Origin: Stanieria cyanosphaera PCC 7437
GTDB taxonomy: Bacteria; Cyanobacteriota; Cyanobacteriia; Cyanobacteriales; Xenococcaceae
DNA: 64,000 nucleotides
Reading direction: 5' to 3'
NCBI RefSeq assembly: GCF_000317575.1
Contig: NC_019748.1
Span: 248,001 to 312,000, forward strand
Below the pieces are notes generated by a model. The model did not search any database. It was not told the origin of the DNA and saw only the letters and a list, made by a program, of their open reading frames with translations. Made by a program: the position numbers and the translations under genes. Position 1 is the stretch's first letter, and each line of letters starts with the position of its first letter. Below are positions 53,585 through 62,908 of this stretch, piece by piece.

Positions 53585-54730
53585 ATGTTAACTAAGTTGA
53601 ATAGTGATGCTAAACAGTCATCTCGAATATTGTTATTTTCCCAAAGAGGATTAAGGTATCAAGCTGCGAATTGTTGCTTGTACGAATTTGAAGATTTGAT
53701 TGCTGATTTTGACCGAGTAGATTTGTTTGTTCCCAGTAACGAATATGCTTTTTCTCGTAAACTGCACCGAATTATCAAATATGTCACCAAATCTGACTCT
53801 TGTGCTACAAAAATTAGTCCTTTTCCCAATCAATCTACTTTAGATCAAGAATACGATCTACTATTTGCGGTTTTAGATAATCCCTGGCAAATCTATTTAC
53901 TTGATTCAATCAAAAACTGGCGGGACAAATGTAAATACGTAGCTTGTTATATCGGTGAACTTTGGCAACCCGAACTTGATAATTGGCGATTGTTACAAGA
54001 ACCATTTCAATATTGCGATCGCATTTTTCTGGGTGTTGAACATACAGTAAAACCATTATCTCAACTAGTCAATATTCCTTGTAGTTATCTAGCACCAGGA
54101 GTAGACACGGTTTTATTTTCTCCCTATCCCTTTTTACCATACCGTAGTCTTGATGTTTGTTATGTCGGTCGTCGCGTACCCACAATTCATCAAACGCTTT
54201 TAGAGTTAACTACCAAGAAAAACTTTTTTTATTATTACGATACTGCCAAAAAATTACAGCTAGAAGTTGAAAATCATCAAGATCATCGTCGTTTACTCGC
54301 TAATCTTTTAAAAAGAAGTCGATATACTATTTGTACTTATGCAAAGTTTAATCGTCCTGAAGAAACAGGTGGTAATCAAGAAATCGGCTATCGTTTTTTT
54401 GAAAGTGCAGCAGCAGGAACAGTGATGTTGGGTATTCCGCCTAAAACTGCTACCTTTGAAAAATATTTTGGTTGGTCTGATAGCATCATTGAAATCGATC
54501 TCAATACCCGTGATATTGATAACATTATTACTGAATTAGATACACAGCCAGAAAGATTAATTCGTATTAGTCGAGATAGTGTAACCAATTCTTTACAAAA
54601 ACACGATTGGGTTTATCGTTGGCGAGAAATATTAACTGCTTTTGGACTCGAACTTACTCCTGCAATGTTAGACCGAGAAAAATATCTTCAACAACTAGTT
54701 GATAGTATTCAAGCACAAGCCTTGGTTTAA
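53585..54730 (+). CDS. Glycosyltransferase-like protein (CgeB/GT-B type)
   Basis: The protein of about 381 residues starts at ATG 53585 (a TTG at 53570 would add five residues). The C-terminal half has the GT-B features DVCYVGRRVPTIHQTLLEL and NQEIGYRFFESAAAGTVMLGIPPKTATF, as in CgeB and related glycosyltransferases. The N-terminal half lacks the usual GT1 glycine-rich start and contains FDRVDLFVPSNEYAF. The substrate is not known. It is followed by transposon debris, so it stands alone. Confidence 0.8.
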   Translation: MLTKLNSDAKQSSRILLFSQRGLRYQAANCCLYEFEDLIADFDRVDLFVPSNEYAFSRKLHRIIKYVTKSDSCATKISPFPNQSTLDQEYDLLFAVLDNPWQIYLLDSIKNWRDKCKYVACYIGELWQPELDNWRLLQEPFQYCDRIFLGVEHTVKPLSQLVNIPCSYLAPGVDTVLFSPYPFLPYRSLDVCYVGRRVPTIHQTLLELTTKKNFFYYYDTAKKLQLEVENHQDHRRLLANLLKRSRYTICTYAKFNRPEETGGNQEIGYRFFESAAAGTVMLGIPPKTATFEKYFGWSDSIIEIDLNTRDIDNIITELDTQPERLIRISRDSVTNSLQKHDWVYRWREILTAFGLELTPAMLDREKYLQQLVDSIQAQALV

Positions 54731-55044
54731 ATTGATTAGTTATAGCACCTACTAAAAACCTAAACATTCTTAGTCATATTTAGGCTTGAGGCTCGGTGAA
54801 TCCTCAAATATACGATTTGATTGTCTACTGGCATGGCAGAGAGACAAGCTCATCTCATCAATATCACTACTAACAAGAATCTCCGAGGGTTTTTGTCCAA
54901 TCAAAAAGTTCTGAACGTCTAACTCTGTTAGATTTAAGATATCGTGCAACACGATTCCAACTCGTCCAAGGATACCTAGTTTGATCCTCTGGTTGTAGTT
55001 GCTGCGGACATATTCACGCCAAATTAAAACTTAAGGACAGAGAG
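54731..55044. other. Intergenic region with a possible gene remnant
   Basis: On the minus strand a frame from about 55030 to 54773 reads WREYVRSNYNQRIKLGILGR and then HDILNLTELDVQNFLIGQKP. It looks like a piece of a real soluble protein, but it has no upstream start and no family that I recognise. It abuts the IS605 element at 55045-56690 and may be its disrupted target. Confidence 0.4.
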
Positions 55045-55083
55045 TGGACTTTTGACATCTCCTAGTTTTGAAAAACTAGGATT

Positions 55084-56481
55084 CTAAGCGTTGCTCCGAG
55101 ATAGTCTTAAGACCATCTCGGAGCGCTTACGATATAATTTTTTTAAGTTACTAAATAAATCATACCGCTTCGGAACTATCAACGATTCCCTACCGACCTC
55201 GACTAAACTTATGCCTAGCTGTATCGCTACCTTTTTAATTATATTAATTGCACCTAACGCATCCGCACATATAATTCCGAATTTACTTCTATAATTACCT
55301 CTTGTAATTCTTCTAACTGAAAATCGATATTGTTCGGGTTTTTCACCAAATTTGAATAAACAATCTTCAGCTAAATAATCACTTTTAGACGTATAAGCTT
55401 CTTCGGTTTCAATAAACTTTATCCCAATAGCTTCCGCTAACTCCTTAATTCTTTTTTTTAATCTTGCTGTTGGAATAGCCACAAAATTCTGGTTATTAAT
55501 TTTTCCTAAATTGGAATTTTGCTTAATCTCTTTTCCCCATCCAAATACTATATTTCCGATTTTATTCACTAAGCAATAATTAATAATAAATCTAGCTGCT
55601 TTGTTAACAACATCTCGCCTTTGACAATTACGTTTATGTGTTAAATTAGCTAAAAAACTATCCCAAGAGAAATTAGATTTGCCTTTTTTATATTTAGCTA
55701 CTAATTTATTGTATTTTTGATTGATTGATTTAATCTTTTTGCCACATAGAATAAAACTTTTTCCTAATGTCGAAACACCAGTTAACCAATTATTTACTCC
55801 TGGGTCTAAACCAATTGCCTGGGAATAATCTAAGTCATTAGCTTGTTTTTTATCTGATTTATAAACATATTCAGCCCAAAGTTTTCCATTACTTGGCGTA
55901 ATTCTAACTTCTACTAATTGTTCTGGTTTAAAGTCAACTCCACTAGGAATAATTAACTTTTTAATTTCTAAATTTGGTCTTGCTTCATTACTAATTGCTA
56001 ATGAACAATAACCTTCATATTTATTGTATGTAACAGCTTGACTGGGAAATGTTACCTGGTTTAGACCTCCAGATTTACGATAATTAGGAAGTTTAGGTTT
56101 AATGTCGATTTCTTTTTGCCAATATTTTTTAAGCAGTTGATTATAACTTTGAATTGATTCAACAACGGATTTAATACATTGTTGAGCTTGTTGCCCACCA
56201 AGTCCAATATAGTTGTGATTAAACTTAAAATCCTTACAAAGTTGAGCATAGCTAACAGAAACATACCTATCCTTAAATTCAGAACGATAGAAATCATTCT
56301 TATCAAAAAATTCTCTTCTAGGACATCGAGCAAAATGAGCCTGTCGAACAGAAAATAAAGTGGAGTTTGACAAATTATTAGACAGATGACAAGCCCAAAT
56401 TAGATAGGATTCAGTTTCATCAGAAACATTACCCGAAAGAAGAATTTTTTGAGTTTGATAGTTAGGTTTTAAGTCCTCCAT
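55084..56481 (-). CDS. tnpB: TnpB-like RuvC protein of IS605, atypical active site
   Basis: The 465-residue protein belongs to the WKQ-type branch of TnpB proteins. RuvC-I Asp226 (AIGLDPGVNNWL) and RuvC-III Asp407 (IICADALGAINIIKKV) are clear. The RuvC-II region reads IVFGWGKEIKQNSNLGKINN instead of the usual xGLEDL block; the position of the catalytic Glu is unclear (Glu318, or the Glu pair 360-361 before AYTSK). The CxxC pairs of the zinc ribbon are missing. The frame is open over its full length, so either it is recently silent or it still has a role. A tnpA fragment lies upstream on the opposite strand. Confidence 0.85.
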   Translation of the reverse strand: MEDLKPNYQTQKILLSGNVSDETESYLIWACHLSNNLSNSTLFSVRQAHFARCPRREFFDKNDFYRSEFKDRYVSVSYAQLCKDFKFNHNYIGLGGQQAQQCIKSVVESIQSYNQLLKKYWQKEIDIKPKLPNYRKSGGLNQVTFPSQAVTYNKYEGYCSLAISNEARPNLEIKKLIIPSGVDFKPEQLVEVRITPSNGKLWAEYVYKSDKKQANDLDYSQAIGLDPGVNNWLTGVSTLGKSFILCGKKIKSINQKYNKLVAKYKKGKSNFSWDSFLANLTHKRNCQRRDVVNKAARFIINYCLVNKIGNIVFGWGKEIKQNSNLGKINNQNFVAIPTARLKKRIKELAEAIGIKFIETEEAYTSKSDYLAEDCLFKFGEKPEQYRFSVRRITRGNYRSKFGIICADALGAINIIKKVAIQLGISLVEVGRESLIVPKRYDLFSNLKKLYRKRSEMVLRLSRSNA

Positions 56482-56529
56482 AAATACTCTAGATTAATTT
56501 GTTGTATTTTAGTATACAAAGTTAAGTAA

Positions 56530-56629
56530 ATTGCCGTGTTTATGGAGTCCAAGCTACTTTGTGGCATCAACGGGACAAGTAAGTACAGAGACAGTAAAGA
56601 GGTACATACAAAATCAGCGTTCAGCTTAG
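56530..56629 (+). pseudogene. IS200-type transposase TnpA, C-terminal fragment
   Basis: The plus strand encodes YGVQATL in one frame and VASTGQVSTETVKRYIQNQR plus SA-stop in another. This is the end of a Y1 transposase, where the conserved pattern is YFVASTG followed by a C-terminal KxYIxxQ helix. The catalytic Tyr and HUH residues are gone. It runs divergently from the tnpB at 55084-56481, as in IS605. Confidence 0.75.
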
Positions 56630-56789
56630 GGAGACAGGGGGTTAAAACCCCTAACTTATTTTCATCCTATGGCTAAAGCCGATAGGCTCTCAATTGGAAG
56701 ATTTTATGGTAGTATAGCAATACTGGGTTAGGTTAGGACAAAGTAAGCTAGTATTAGGATTAAAGCGATCGCTAAAAAAGAAGAAGAAA

Positions 56790-56873
56790 ATGCCTGCTCC
56801 CTATAGCTACGATTTGAGAAAAAAAGCGGTAAATGCAGTAAAAAGAGGAGAGAAGAAAATAGTTATTTGTTAA
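56790..56873 (+). pseudogene. IS630-family transposase, N-terminal fragment
   Basis: ATG 56790 opens MPAPYSYDLRKKAVNAVKRG followed by EKKIVIC and a stop. This is the typical start of cyanobacterial IS630-type transposases (PAPYSxDLRKKxxDAVKRGERK), cut off after 27 residues. No DDE domain follows. Confidence 0.75.
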
Positions 56874-56892
56874 GTTATTTGACCTCTTTTAC

Positions 56893-57400
56893 CGTAAAAT
56901 TATTTCTCTAATGTATCATAGATTCCATAAGCGTTTACTGATACAATACCACGATCTATTTTTCCAATACTTACCCAAGTATTGTCGAGCCACATAATCT
57001 GTTTTTGTTCCCTTCTTTGTATCTCCTGTTTCATCAATTACTACTGTAATTGCTTGTTGTTTTAATGCTTCAAGAGTTTGATTTAATCTTCGGGCTTTTA
57101 ATTCTTCTACTGACCAAGGTGAATTAGCAATAAAATGATGTAATGATTGAGGTGAAGATATTCCGACAAATGAACGCTATTTCTGGTAAGGATTTCTTTT
57201 TAATTGGTGAGATAATTCCTTGATGTAAATATTTGAAGCATTCGTAACTTCTGACTTCAACAAATAAATCATTATAAGCCTGACAATATCGATCAATGAT
57301 AGAAACTGTGGGTTAAGCATCTCTCTTTAAATGTTTGAGAATCTGTAATTCTATATCGATTGTCTCATCTAGCTTGTAGCTATCTGGAGTTTTGGTTTTC
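56893..57400 (-). pseudogene. IS701-family transposase, degraded N-terminal part
   Basis: Reading from 57400 down: DSYKLDETIDIELQILKHLK, an in-frame stop, PTVSIIDRYCQAYNDLFVEV, ECFKYLHQGIISPIKKKSLP, then frameshifts, a DETGDTKKGTK-like segment, YVARQYLGK and DRGIVSVNAYGIYD. This matches the first 150 residues or so of IS701 transposases, including the first catalytic Asp region, and then stops. Several lesions make it nonfunctional. Confidence 0.8.
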
Positions 57401-57487
57401 TTATTTTAATTCTCGGAGAGTGACATAAGAAGGATAACTGCCAGTTTGAAACAGCCCTATATCATAAAACACGTAGGAAATTATATT

Positions 57488-58798
57488 TTAAGTTGCTCTT
57501 ACTAGAGTAGTAAAAGCAAAATAAACTAATGAACCACTGATAATTAACATTGAAGGAACAATTAAAGCAGCTTTTGCTTCGGAAATATTCCAAATTTGGG
57601 TACATCCAGCATAAAAAGTTAGAATACTATAACAAAAACCATAAATCAACAGAATTATTATTAATAAATTTAAGGATAGAGGTACAATAAAACCAAGTAT
57701 TAAAGTCATTAAACCAAGCGGAATCAAAGCAGCCCCAACAATAAATATATCTCCTTCTATACCACCACTACCTCGACAAAAATTCCGCATTAAATTGGCA
57801 ATTATAATTAAACTAAAAAAAGGAATTGAACCGAGCAGTAATAGTTCTAACCAAGGAAAATTAGTTTCTGCCCAAATCATATAAATACCATTGAGAAAAA
57901 ATAAATTTGTTAAGGCAGCATAAATAATTCCTACTTCCATTGCTTGCTGTTTTTCCAAACGCGCAAAAGCAGGTAATAATCCTCCTCCTGGATTAAATAA
58001 ATAAATTACTAAGCTTGTTAAAACATTACTTAATAAATTACCAGACCAGCCAAATAAATCGTTAATTTGCCAATTTTTTGGATTTAAAGCTTGAATATTC
58101 TTTTTAGTTAAACGATAAGCACTATGATTGCCTTGAAGACGAAATAGTTCTGCTGCCGTATGCAAATCTTCAACTGCTGGTATACTATCTTTTAAATCTC
58201 GATAGGCTATACCCCGATAATAATAAGCTTGAGCATAACTTTTTTCATGATAAATTGCTTGAGTATAAGAAGCGATCGCTGATTGAGTATAACCGAGACG
58301 ATATCTCGCTCTTCCTTGATAGTAATGAGCTTTACCAACAGTCATATCGATTTCTAAAACACGGGAACAATCTTCAAGTACGCCTTGATTGTCTCCAAGT
58401 TTATACCGCATTTCGCAACGCTTGAGATACGCCTCTACAAAATTAGTATCAAGCTCGATCGCTTTAGTATAATAATCTATAGCTCTTTGATATTCTCTTT
58501 GTTGAGATTTTTGTACGCCTTTAAAATAGTAGTCTTGAGAAGTTGAAGCAGAATTTTTGATTCTACTGGTTTGATTGGTAAAAGCACGCTCACGATCATA
58601 GCGACGGCGTTTAGTTGTATCGGAAAGAACATTGTATGCTTGAGAAATCAGTTTAAATTTTTCTGCTGCTACCAAGTCATTAGGATTAAGATCAGGATGA
58701 TATTGGCGTGCAAGACGACGAAAAGATGCTTTAATATCTTGAATAGACGCATCAGAAGAAACTTGAAGAATAAAGTAGTAATCTTCAGTTTTTGCCAT
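57488..58798 (-). CDS. DnaJ-TPR membrane protein
   Basis: The 436-residue protein has a J-domain at residues 5-70 (YYFILQVSSDASIQDIKASF, HPD motif at 34-36 in RQYHPDLNPND), then four or more TPR units (YFKGVQKSQQREYQRAIDYY, AYLKRCEMRYKLGD, AHYYQGRARYRLGYTQSAIA) and about five hydrophobic helices from residue 265 to the end (Yip1-like region). It probably recruits Hsp70 to a membrane site. The HPD is intact, so stimulation of DnaK ATPase is expected. The start is ATG 58798. Confidence 0.88.
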   Translation of the reverse strand: MAKTEDYYFILQVSSDASIQDIKASFRRLARQYHPDLNPNDLVAAEKFKLISQAYNVLSDTTKRRRYDRERAFTNQTSRIKNSASTSQDYYFKGVQKSQQREYQRAIDYYTKAIELDTNFVEAYLKRCEMRYKLGDNQGVLEDCSRVLEIDMTVGKAHYYQGRARYRLGYTQSAIASYTQAIYHEKSYAQAYYYRGIAYRDLKDSIPAVEDLHTAAELFRLQGNHSAYRLTKKNIQALNPKNWQINDLFGWSGNLLSNVLTSLVIYLFNPGGGLLPAFARLEKQQAMEVGIIYAALTNLFFLNGIYMIWAETNFPWLELLLLGSIPFFSLIIIANLMRNFCRGSGGIEGDIFIVGAALIPLGLMTLILGFIVPLSLNLLIIILLIYGFCYSILTFYAGCTQIWNISEAKAALIVPSMLIISGSLVYFAFTTLVRAT

Positions 58799-59202
58799 TG
58801 ATTTACCCTATTTTGATAACTAAACCTCCAAAAACAACCTCAATCTCTTCCATAAAAGTAACAGATTGGGCAACTATTGTAACTTTACTTCATCTTAATT
58901 GAAGGGGTTTGCTCTACAAAAATTATTACTATAATTTCTTACTTTTAGAGGTTTTTTAGTTAAATTGGTGGTTCTATCGTTACAATAATCTTTATTTTCT
59001 AAACAATTGTACCGAGTTATAAGTTTGAGCAACTATAGTGATGAAGTTTGTTTTTTTTCTTGTTTAAGTTGAGGAGGCCGATCAAACAATAATTTTTTTT
59101 TGAGAAGTGATTTTGAATAATTCTAATTAACTGCTTAAAATCTGAGCGGAAATTATTTAATTGTTAACCAGCTAATTAAAACTTGGTCTTTTATTTATTT
59201 GT
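58799..59202. other. Divergent intergenic region dnaJ-like / MFS gene
   Basis: 404 bp, AT-rich with T runs; it holds the promoters of both flanking genes. No further gene or palindrome was recognised. Confidence 0.4.
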
Positions 59203-60573
59203 ATGCAAACTTTTTTAATTATTTGGATTGGACAAGTTGTTTCTTTATTCGGTTCTAAATTGACAGAATTTGCGTTAGGATTTTGGATTTTAGAACAAAC
59301 TTATCAAGAAACTGGAACAATCTCTCAATTTGCTCTCACAATTCTTTTGATTTATTTGCCAAAAGTAATCATTTCTCCTGTGGCAGGAGTGTTGATAGAC
59401 CGTTGGAATCGACGCTATGCAATGATTTTAAGCGATTCTGTATCAGGAATAATTACTTTAGTAGTAATGTTGCTGGTTTTCACGGGAAAACTACAAGTTT
59501 GGCATATTTATGTAGCAGTCACAATTAATTCTGCGTTTGGCGCATTTCAATTACCTGCTTATCTAGCTGCGATCGCTCAACTTGTTCCTAAAGAAAATTT
59601 CAGTCGTGCTAATGGCATGGTACAAGCTTCTAGTGGGGCAGCTAAAATTGCTGCTCCTTTTGTTGCTGGTTTGTTAATGAAAATGTTTGGCATTGAAGCG
59701 GTGCTATTTATTGATCTAACTACTTTTGTCGTAGCTTTAATTACATTATTAGGCGTTAGGTTTCCTAATCATAAACGAGCTAGTCATAGAAAGACCAAGA
59801 TTATCGAACAAATTGTCAACGAAACTTTATCAGCTTGGAATTACATTGTCGCCCGAACAAGCTTACTTAAGCTACTCAGTTTTATTGCGATTAGCTACTT
59901 TACAACAGGAATGTTAGAAGTAGTTTTGTGGCCTTTATTATATAAACCAGACTCAACCACTGAATTAGGTTCGGTTCTTTCAATTGGTGGTTTTGGAATG
60001 TTGTTGGGTAGTATTTTAATGACGGTTTGGAATGGCCCTAAATATTTGGTCAAAACTATTATTATTTTTGTTGGTATTCAAGGAATAATTATTTTATTAA
60101 GTGGTTTAAAAATTTCAATAATAGTAGTAGGAATTGGTGTTTTTTGCTATTTATTTTCCTTACCGATTATTGTTAGTTGTAATCAAACCATTTGGCAACG
60201 TAAAATTCCCCCACGCTTGCAAGGAAGAATTTTTGCTCTACAACAAACTATTGAAAGATCTCTGGCTATTTGTGCTTACCTTTTAGCTGGACCTTTAGTA
60301 GACCGAGTACTAAATCCTTTAATGAATGAAAATGGCTTTTTAGCTCATAGTATTGGCAAAATTATTGGTACAGGATTAGGACAAGGAATTGCTTTACTAT
60401 TAATTTTACTCGGGTTAGTTAATCTAGTTGCTGCTGCGATCGCTTGGCGACAACCACGCTTACAAAAATTAGAAAAGGAACTACCAGACTTGGGGAAGTC
60501 AAATTTTAAATTTGAACAATTTGATTTAACAGAACACCATAATTCTGAATATCATTTGCACAAATCAAATTAA
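59203..60573 (+). CDS. MFS transporter
   Basis: The 456-residue protein has about 12 hydrophobic helices and the MFS_3-type layout: WIGQVVSLFGSKLTEFALGF at the start, GVLIDRWNRRYAMILSDS (the loop 2-3 motif), and AFGAFQLPAYLAAIAQLVPK followed by FSRANGMVQASSGAAKI. This subgroup includes macrolide and enterobactin exporters, so drug or metabolite efflux is likely. It lies 18 bp before a glycosyltransferase gene in the same direction; the two could form a unit. The charged C-terminal tail is not conserved. Confidence 0.88.
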   Translation: MQTFLIIWIGQVVSLFGSKLTEFALGFWILEQTYQETGTISQFALTILLIYLPKVIISPVAGVLIDRWNRRYAMILSDSVSGIITLVVMLLVFTGKLQVWHIYVAVTINSAFGAFQLPAYLAAIAQLVPKENFSRANGMVQASSGAAKIAAPFVAGLLMKMFGIEAVLFIDLTTFVVALITLLGVRFPNHKRASHRKTKIIEQIVNETLSAWNYIVARTSLLKLLSFIAISYFTTGMLEVVLWPLLYKPDSTTELGSVLSIGGFGMLLGSILMTVWNGPKYLVKTIIIFVGIQGIIILLSGLKISIIVVGIGVFCYLFSLPIIVSCNQTIWQRKIPPRLQGRIFALQQTIERSLAICAYLLAGPLVDRVLNPLMNENGFLAHSIGKIIGTGLGQGIALLLILLGLVNLVAAAIAWRQPRLQKLEKELPDLGKSNFKFEQFDLTEHHNSEYHLHKSN

Positions 60574-60591
60574 TTTTTTTTGTTCATTGCC

Positions 60592-61839
60592 ATGAAAATT
60601 GCTATTATTACCTCTGGTTTTCTTCCTGTAATTGATGGAGTAACTGTTAGTGGCTGGAATCGCATCCAAAAATTAAGTGAATGGGGACATCAGGTATTAT
60701 TATTTTGTCCCGATTATAGTGCGATCGCTTCAATTTATCCTAATTGGCAAGATTTTACAGGTAATATTTTACCTGGAGTCAGAGTAGTCAACTTAAAAAG
60801 TACTCCTTTTTTTGTCGAATTTGAACGTAATGTAGCTTTCTATTCCTATTCAAAATTACAGGATGAACTAGAAAAATTTAAACCAGACATTATTCATGTT
60901 GATGAACCAGAACGTTTATTTGTTGGTTTCTGGAGGATAGCAGGTAAAGATTATGCTAAAAAACATTACATTCCCTGTATTAGTTTTTTCAGAACCAACT
61001 TTCTTGAATATTTAGAAGACTTTTTTCCTTTGCCAACGGCCTTACTCAACTTTCTTAAATATATAGTTAGAAAATTAATTCTTTTTGTTTACAACTCCTA
61101 CGATTTAACTCTGGTAACAAGTAAAATTACTGAGCCAAAAATTAAAGACATTGGCATTAAAAATATTTGCTATAGCAATTTGCTTGGTTTTGATTCTTCT
61201 AAATATAATCTTCAATTACGTCAAACAAATTTTTTTAAAACTAACTATAATCTTCCTGAACTAGACAATAAAATAAAACTAGTATTTTTAGGAAGATTAA
61301 CACCTGATAAAGGTTGGAGTTTTACTCTTAAAACATTCCCAAAACTTTTTCAAACTATTGATAAAAATAAAATTGCTATTCTGATTATTGGTGATGGAGA
61401 AATGAAGACAGAAATTTGTCAGACAATCAGTCAATTTACTCCTCACTTTTATTGTTTTGGTAGAGTCGTTCCAGAAGAAATTCCTTTACTGTTAGTCAAT
61501 AGTGATTTTCACGTTACAACTTCAGAAAAAGAAACCAGAGGACTAACTGTTCTTGAAGCTTTTGCTGCTAATATTCCAGTTTTAGCTCCTCGTGCTGGCG
61601 GAGTAGTAGAAAATATTCAAGATGGAATTAATGGATTTTTATTTACTCCCCAAGACCAAGATGATTTTATTCATAAGTTAAAAATATTAGTAGAAAATCA
61701 ATCTTTACGTCAGCAAATGGGAATTCAAGGCAGAAAATCAGTGATTGGTAAATATAGCTGGGAACAGGCTGTAACAAATTTATTAAATATTTGGGAAGAG
61801 CAAATTATTCGCTATCAAAATATTATTGTTGATGGTTGA
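60592..61839 (+). CDS. Glycosyltransferase family 4
   Basis: The GT-B protein of about 415 residues has an N-terminal ITSGFLPVIDGVTVSGWNRI with the variable acceptor domain and a C-terminal donor domain: LVFLGRLTPDKGWSFTLKTF, LLIIGDGEMKTEI and the E-x7-E motif in ETRGLTVLEAFAANIPVLAPRAGGVVENI. It resembles sulfolipid/glycolipid-type transferases (SQD2-like family members), but the acceptor is unknown. ATG 60592 fits the conserved start; a TTG at 60580 would add four residues. Confidence 0.88.
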   Translation: MKIAIITSGFLPVIDGVTVSGWNRIQKLSEWGHQVLLFCPDYSAIASIYPNWQDFTGNILPGVRVVNLKSTPFFVEFERNVAFYSYSKLQDELEKFKPDIIHVDEPERLFVGFWRIAGKDYAKKHYIPCISFFRTNFLEYLEDFFPLPTALLNFLKYIVRKLILFVYNSYDLTLVTSKITEPKIKDIGIKNICYSNLLGFDSSKYNLQLRQTNFFKTNYNLPELDNKIKLVFLGRLTPDKGWSFTLKTFPKLFQTIDKNKIAILIIGDGEMKTEICQTISQFTPHFYCFGRVVPEEIPLLLVNSDFHVTTSEKETRGLTVLEAFAANIPVLAPRAGGVVENIQDGINGFLFTPQDQDDFIHKLKILVENQSLRQQMGIQGRKSVIGKYSWEQAVTNLLNIWEEQIIRYQNIIVDG

Positions 61840-61860
61840 CGATTATTAGTAAAGTAAAAA

Positions 61861-62030
61861 GCGCTTCGGCGTCAGAAACGTGAAACGAAGGATCAAAGGG
61901 CGGAATGCCCCGCTTGCAAGCCCCGATGGATTCCCCACACTTGAATTAAATTCAAGTGTACCGAGCGGTAAAAAACTGATAACTGGTGTACAGACGTTCC
62001 ATGGAACGTCTCTACTGGTAACTGTCATAA
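61861..62030. repeat. Palindromic repeat cluster between the GT4 gene and tpiA
   Basis: Palindromes ACACTTGAATT-A-AATTCAAGTGT (61937-61959) and AGACGTTCCATGGAACGTCT (61992-62011) lie in sequence rich in GCTTGCAAGC-type dyads. TGATAACTGG heptamers flank the second palindrome. The first palindrome resembles the GACTCGAATT / AATTCGAGTC unit at 38587 and the second resembles the repeat at 24074. Confidence 0.75.
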
Positions 62031-62151
62031 CCTAGCTTTAACCTACATAAAGCCTTAAACTTAATTTTGCAGAGTACAAAACAAAAGATTGCCAAACTAT
62101 GACAATCTCCAAAATATCTGCATTTGATGTTGAACGTAAAATAGATAAGTC

Positions 62152-62877
62152 GTGCGAAAAATCATTCTTGCTGGGAACTGGAAAATGTACAAGACTCAAG
62201 CAGAGTCTGTTGAATTTGTGCAAAAATTTAAACCTGAAATAGAAGATACTGCTGAAGGAAGAGAAATTGTTTTATGCACTCCCTTTACCTCTCTAACGGC
62301 AATGTCCAAAATTTTACACGGCAGTAAAATTCGTTTAGGTGCGCAAAATATTCATTGGGAAGATCAAGGAGCGTACACTGGAGAAATTGCAGGTAATATG
62401 CTCACAGAAATTGGAGTTAATTATGTAATTATTGGTCATAGCGAACGCCGTCAATATTTTGGAGAAACAGATGAGACTGTTAATTTACGTCTCAAAGCTG
62501 CACAACGTCATGGAATGATACCAATTCTTTGTGTTGGTGAAACCAAACAACAACGAGATGCAAGACAAACTGAAAATGTTATTATCAATCAACTTCAACA
62601 AGATTTAGTTGATATCGATCAAAATAACTTAGTCATAGCTTATGAACCTATTTGGGCGATTGGTACAGGAGATACTTGCGAGTCTGTTGAAGCTAATCGA
62701 GTGATTGGGATTATTCGTAAGCAACTAACTAATCAAAATGTTCCGATTCAGTACGGTGGTTCTGTTAAACCAAATAATATTGATGAAATTATGGCACAAC
62801 CAGAAATTGATGGTGTACTCGTAGGAGGTGCTAGTTTAGAAGCTGATAGTTTTGCTCGGATTGTTAATTATCAGTAG
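62152..62877 (+). CDS. tpiA: Triosephosphate isomerase
   Basis: The 241-residue TIM-barrel enzyme interconverts dihydroxyacetone phosphate and glyceraldehyde-3-phosphate in glycolysis and the Calvin cycle. It starts at GTG 62152 with the family's first strand ([14 protein letters not shown], with catalytic Lys). Other residues are [13 protein letters not shown] (catalytic His), [13 protein letters not shown] (catalytic Glu) and [12 protein letters not shown]. Length is normal. A hairpin follows the stop. Confidence 0.96.
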   Translation: MRKIILAGNWKMYKTQAESVEFVQKFKPEIEDTAEGREIVLCTPFTSLTAMSKILHGSKIRLGAQNIHWEDQGAYTGEIAGNMLTEIGVNYVIIGHSERRQYFGETDETVNLRLKAAQRHGMIPILCVGETKQQRDARQTENVIINQLQQDLVDIDQNNLVIAYEPIWAIGTGDTCESVEANRVIGIIRKQLTNQNVPIQYGGSVKPNNIDEIMAQPEIDGVLVGGASLEADSFARIVNYQ

Positions 62878-62889
62878 TTAAAGCTTGAT

Positions 62890-62908
62890 GGCAACCTTTT
62901 TGGTTGCC
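62890..62908 (+). terminator. Hairpin after tpiA
   Basis: GGCAACC-TTTTT-GGTTGCC lies 13 bp after the tpiA stop codon. It is a likely transcription end although no T run follows directly. Confidence 0.65.

Larger units (their letters stand above)
55045..56690 (-). mobile_element. Decayed IS605-type element with divergent tnpB and tnpA remnant
   Basis: On the minus strand the order is a left-end hairpin (CCTAT-GGC / GCC-ATAGG type, 56666-56686) followed by GATGAAAA, then a tnpA fragment pointing to the left end, then tnpB. The right-end region has two perfect hairpins: GCTCCGAGAT / ATCTCGGAGC (55093-55124) and CCTAGTTTT / AAAACTAGG (55061-55080). Divergent tnpA and tnpB are the hallmark of IS605. 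Ends are approximate. Confidence 0.6.
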
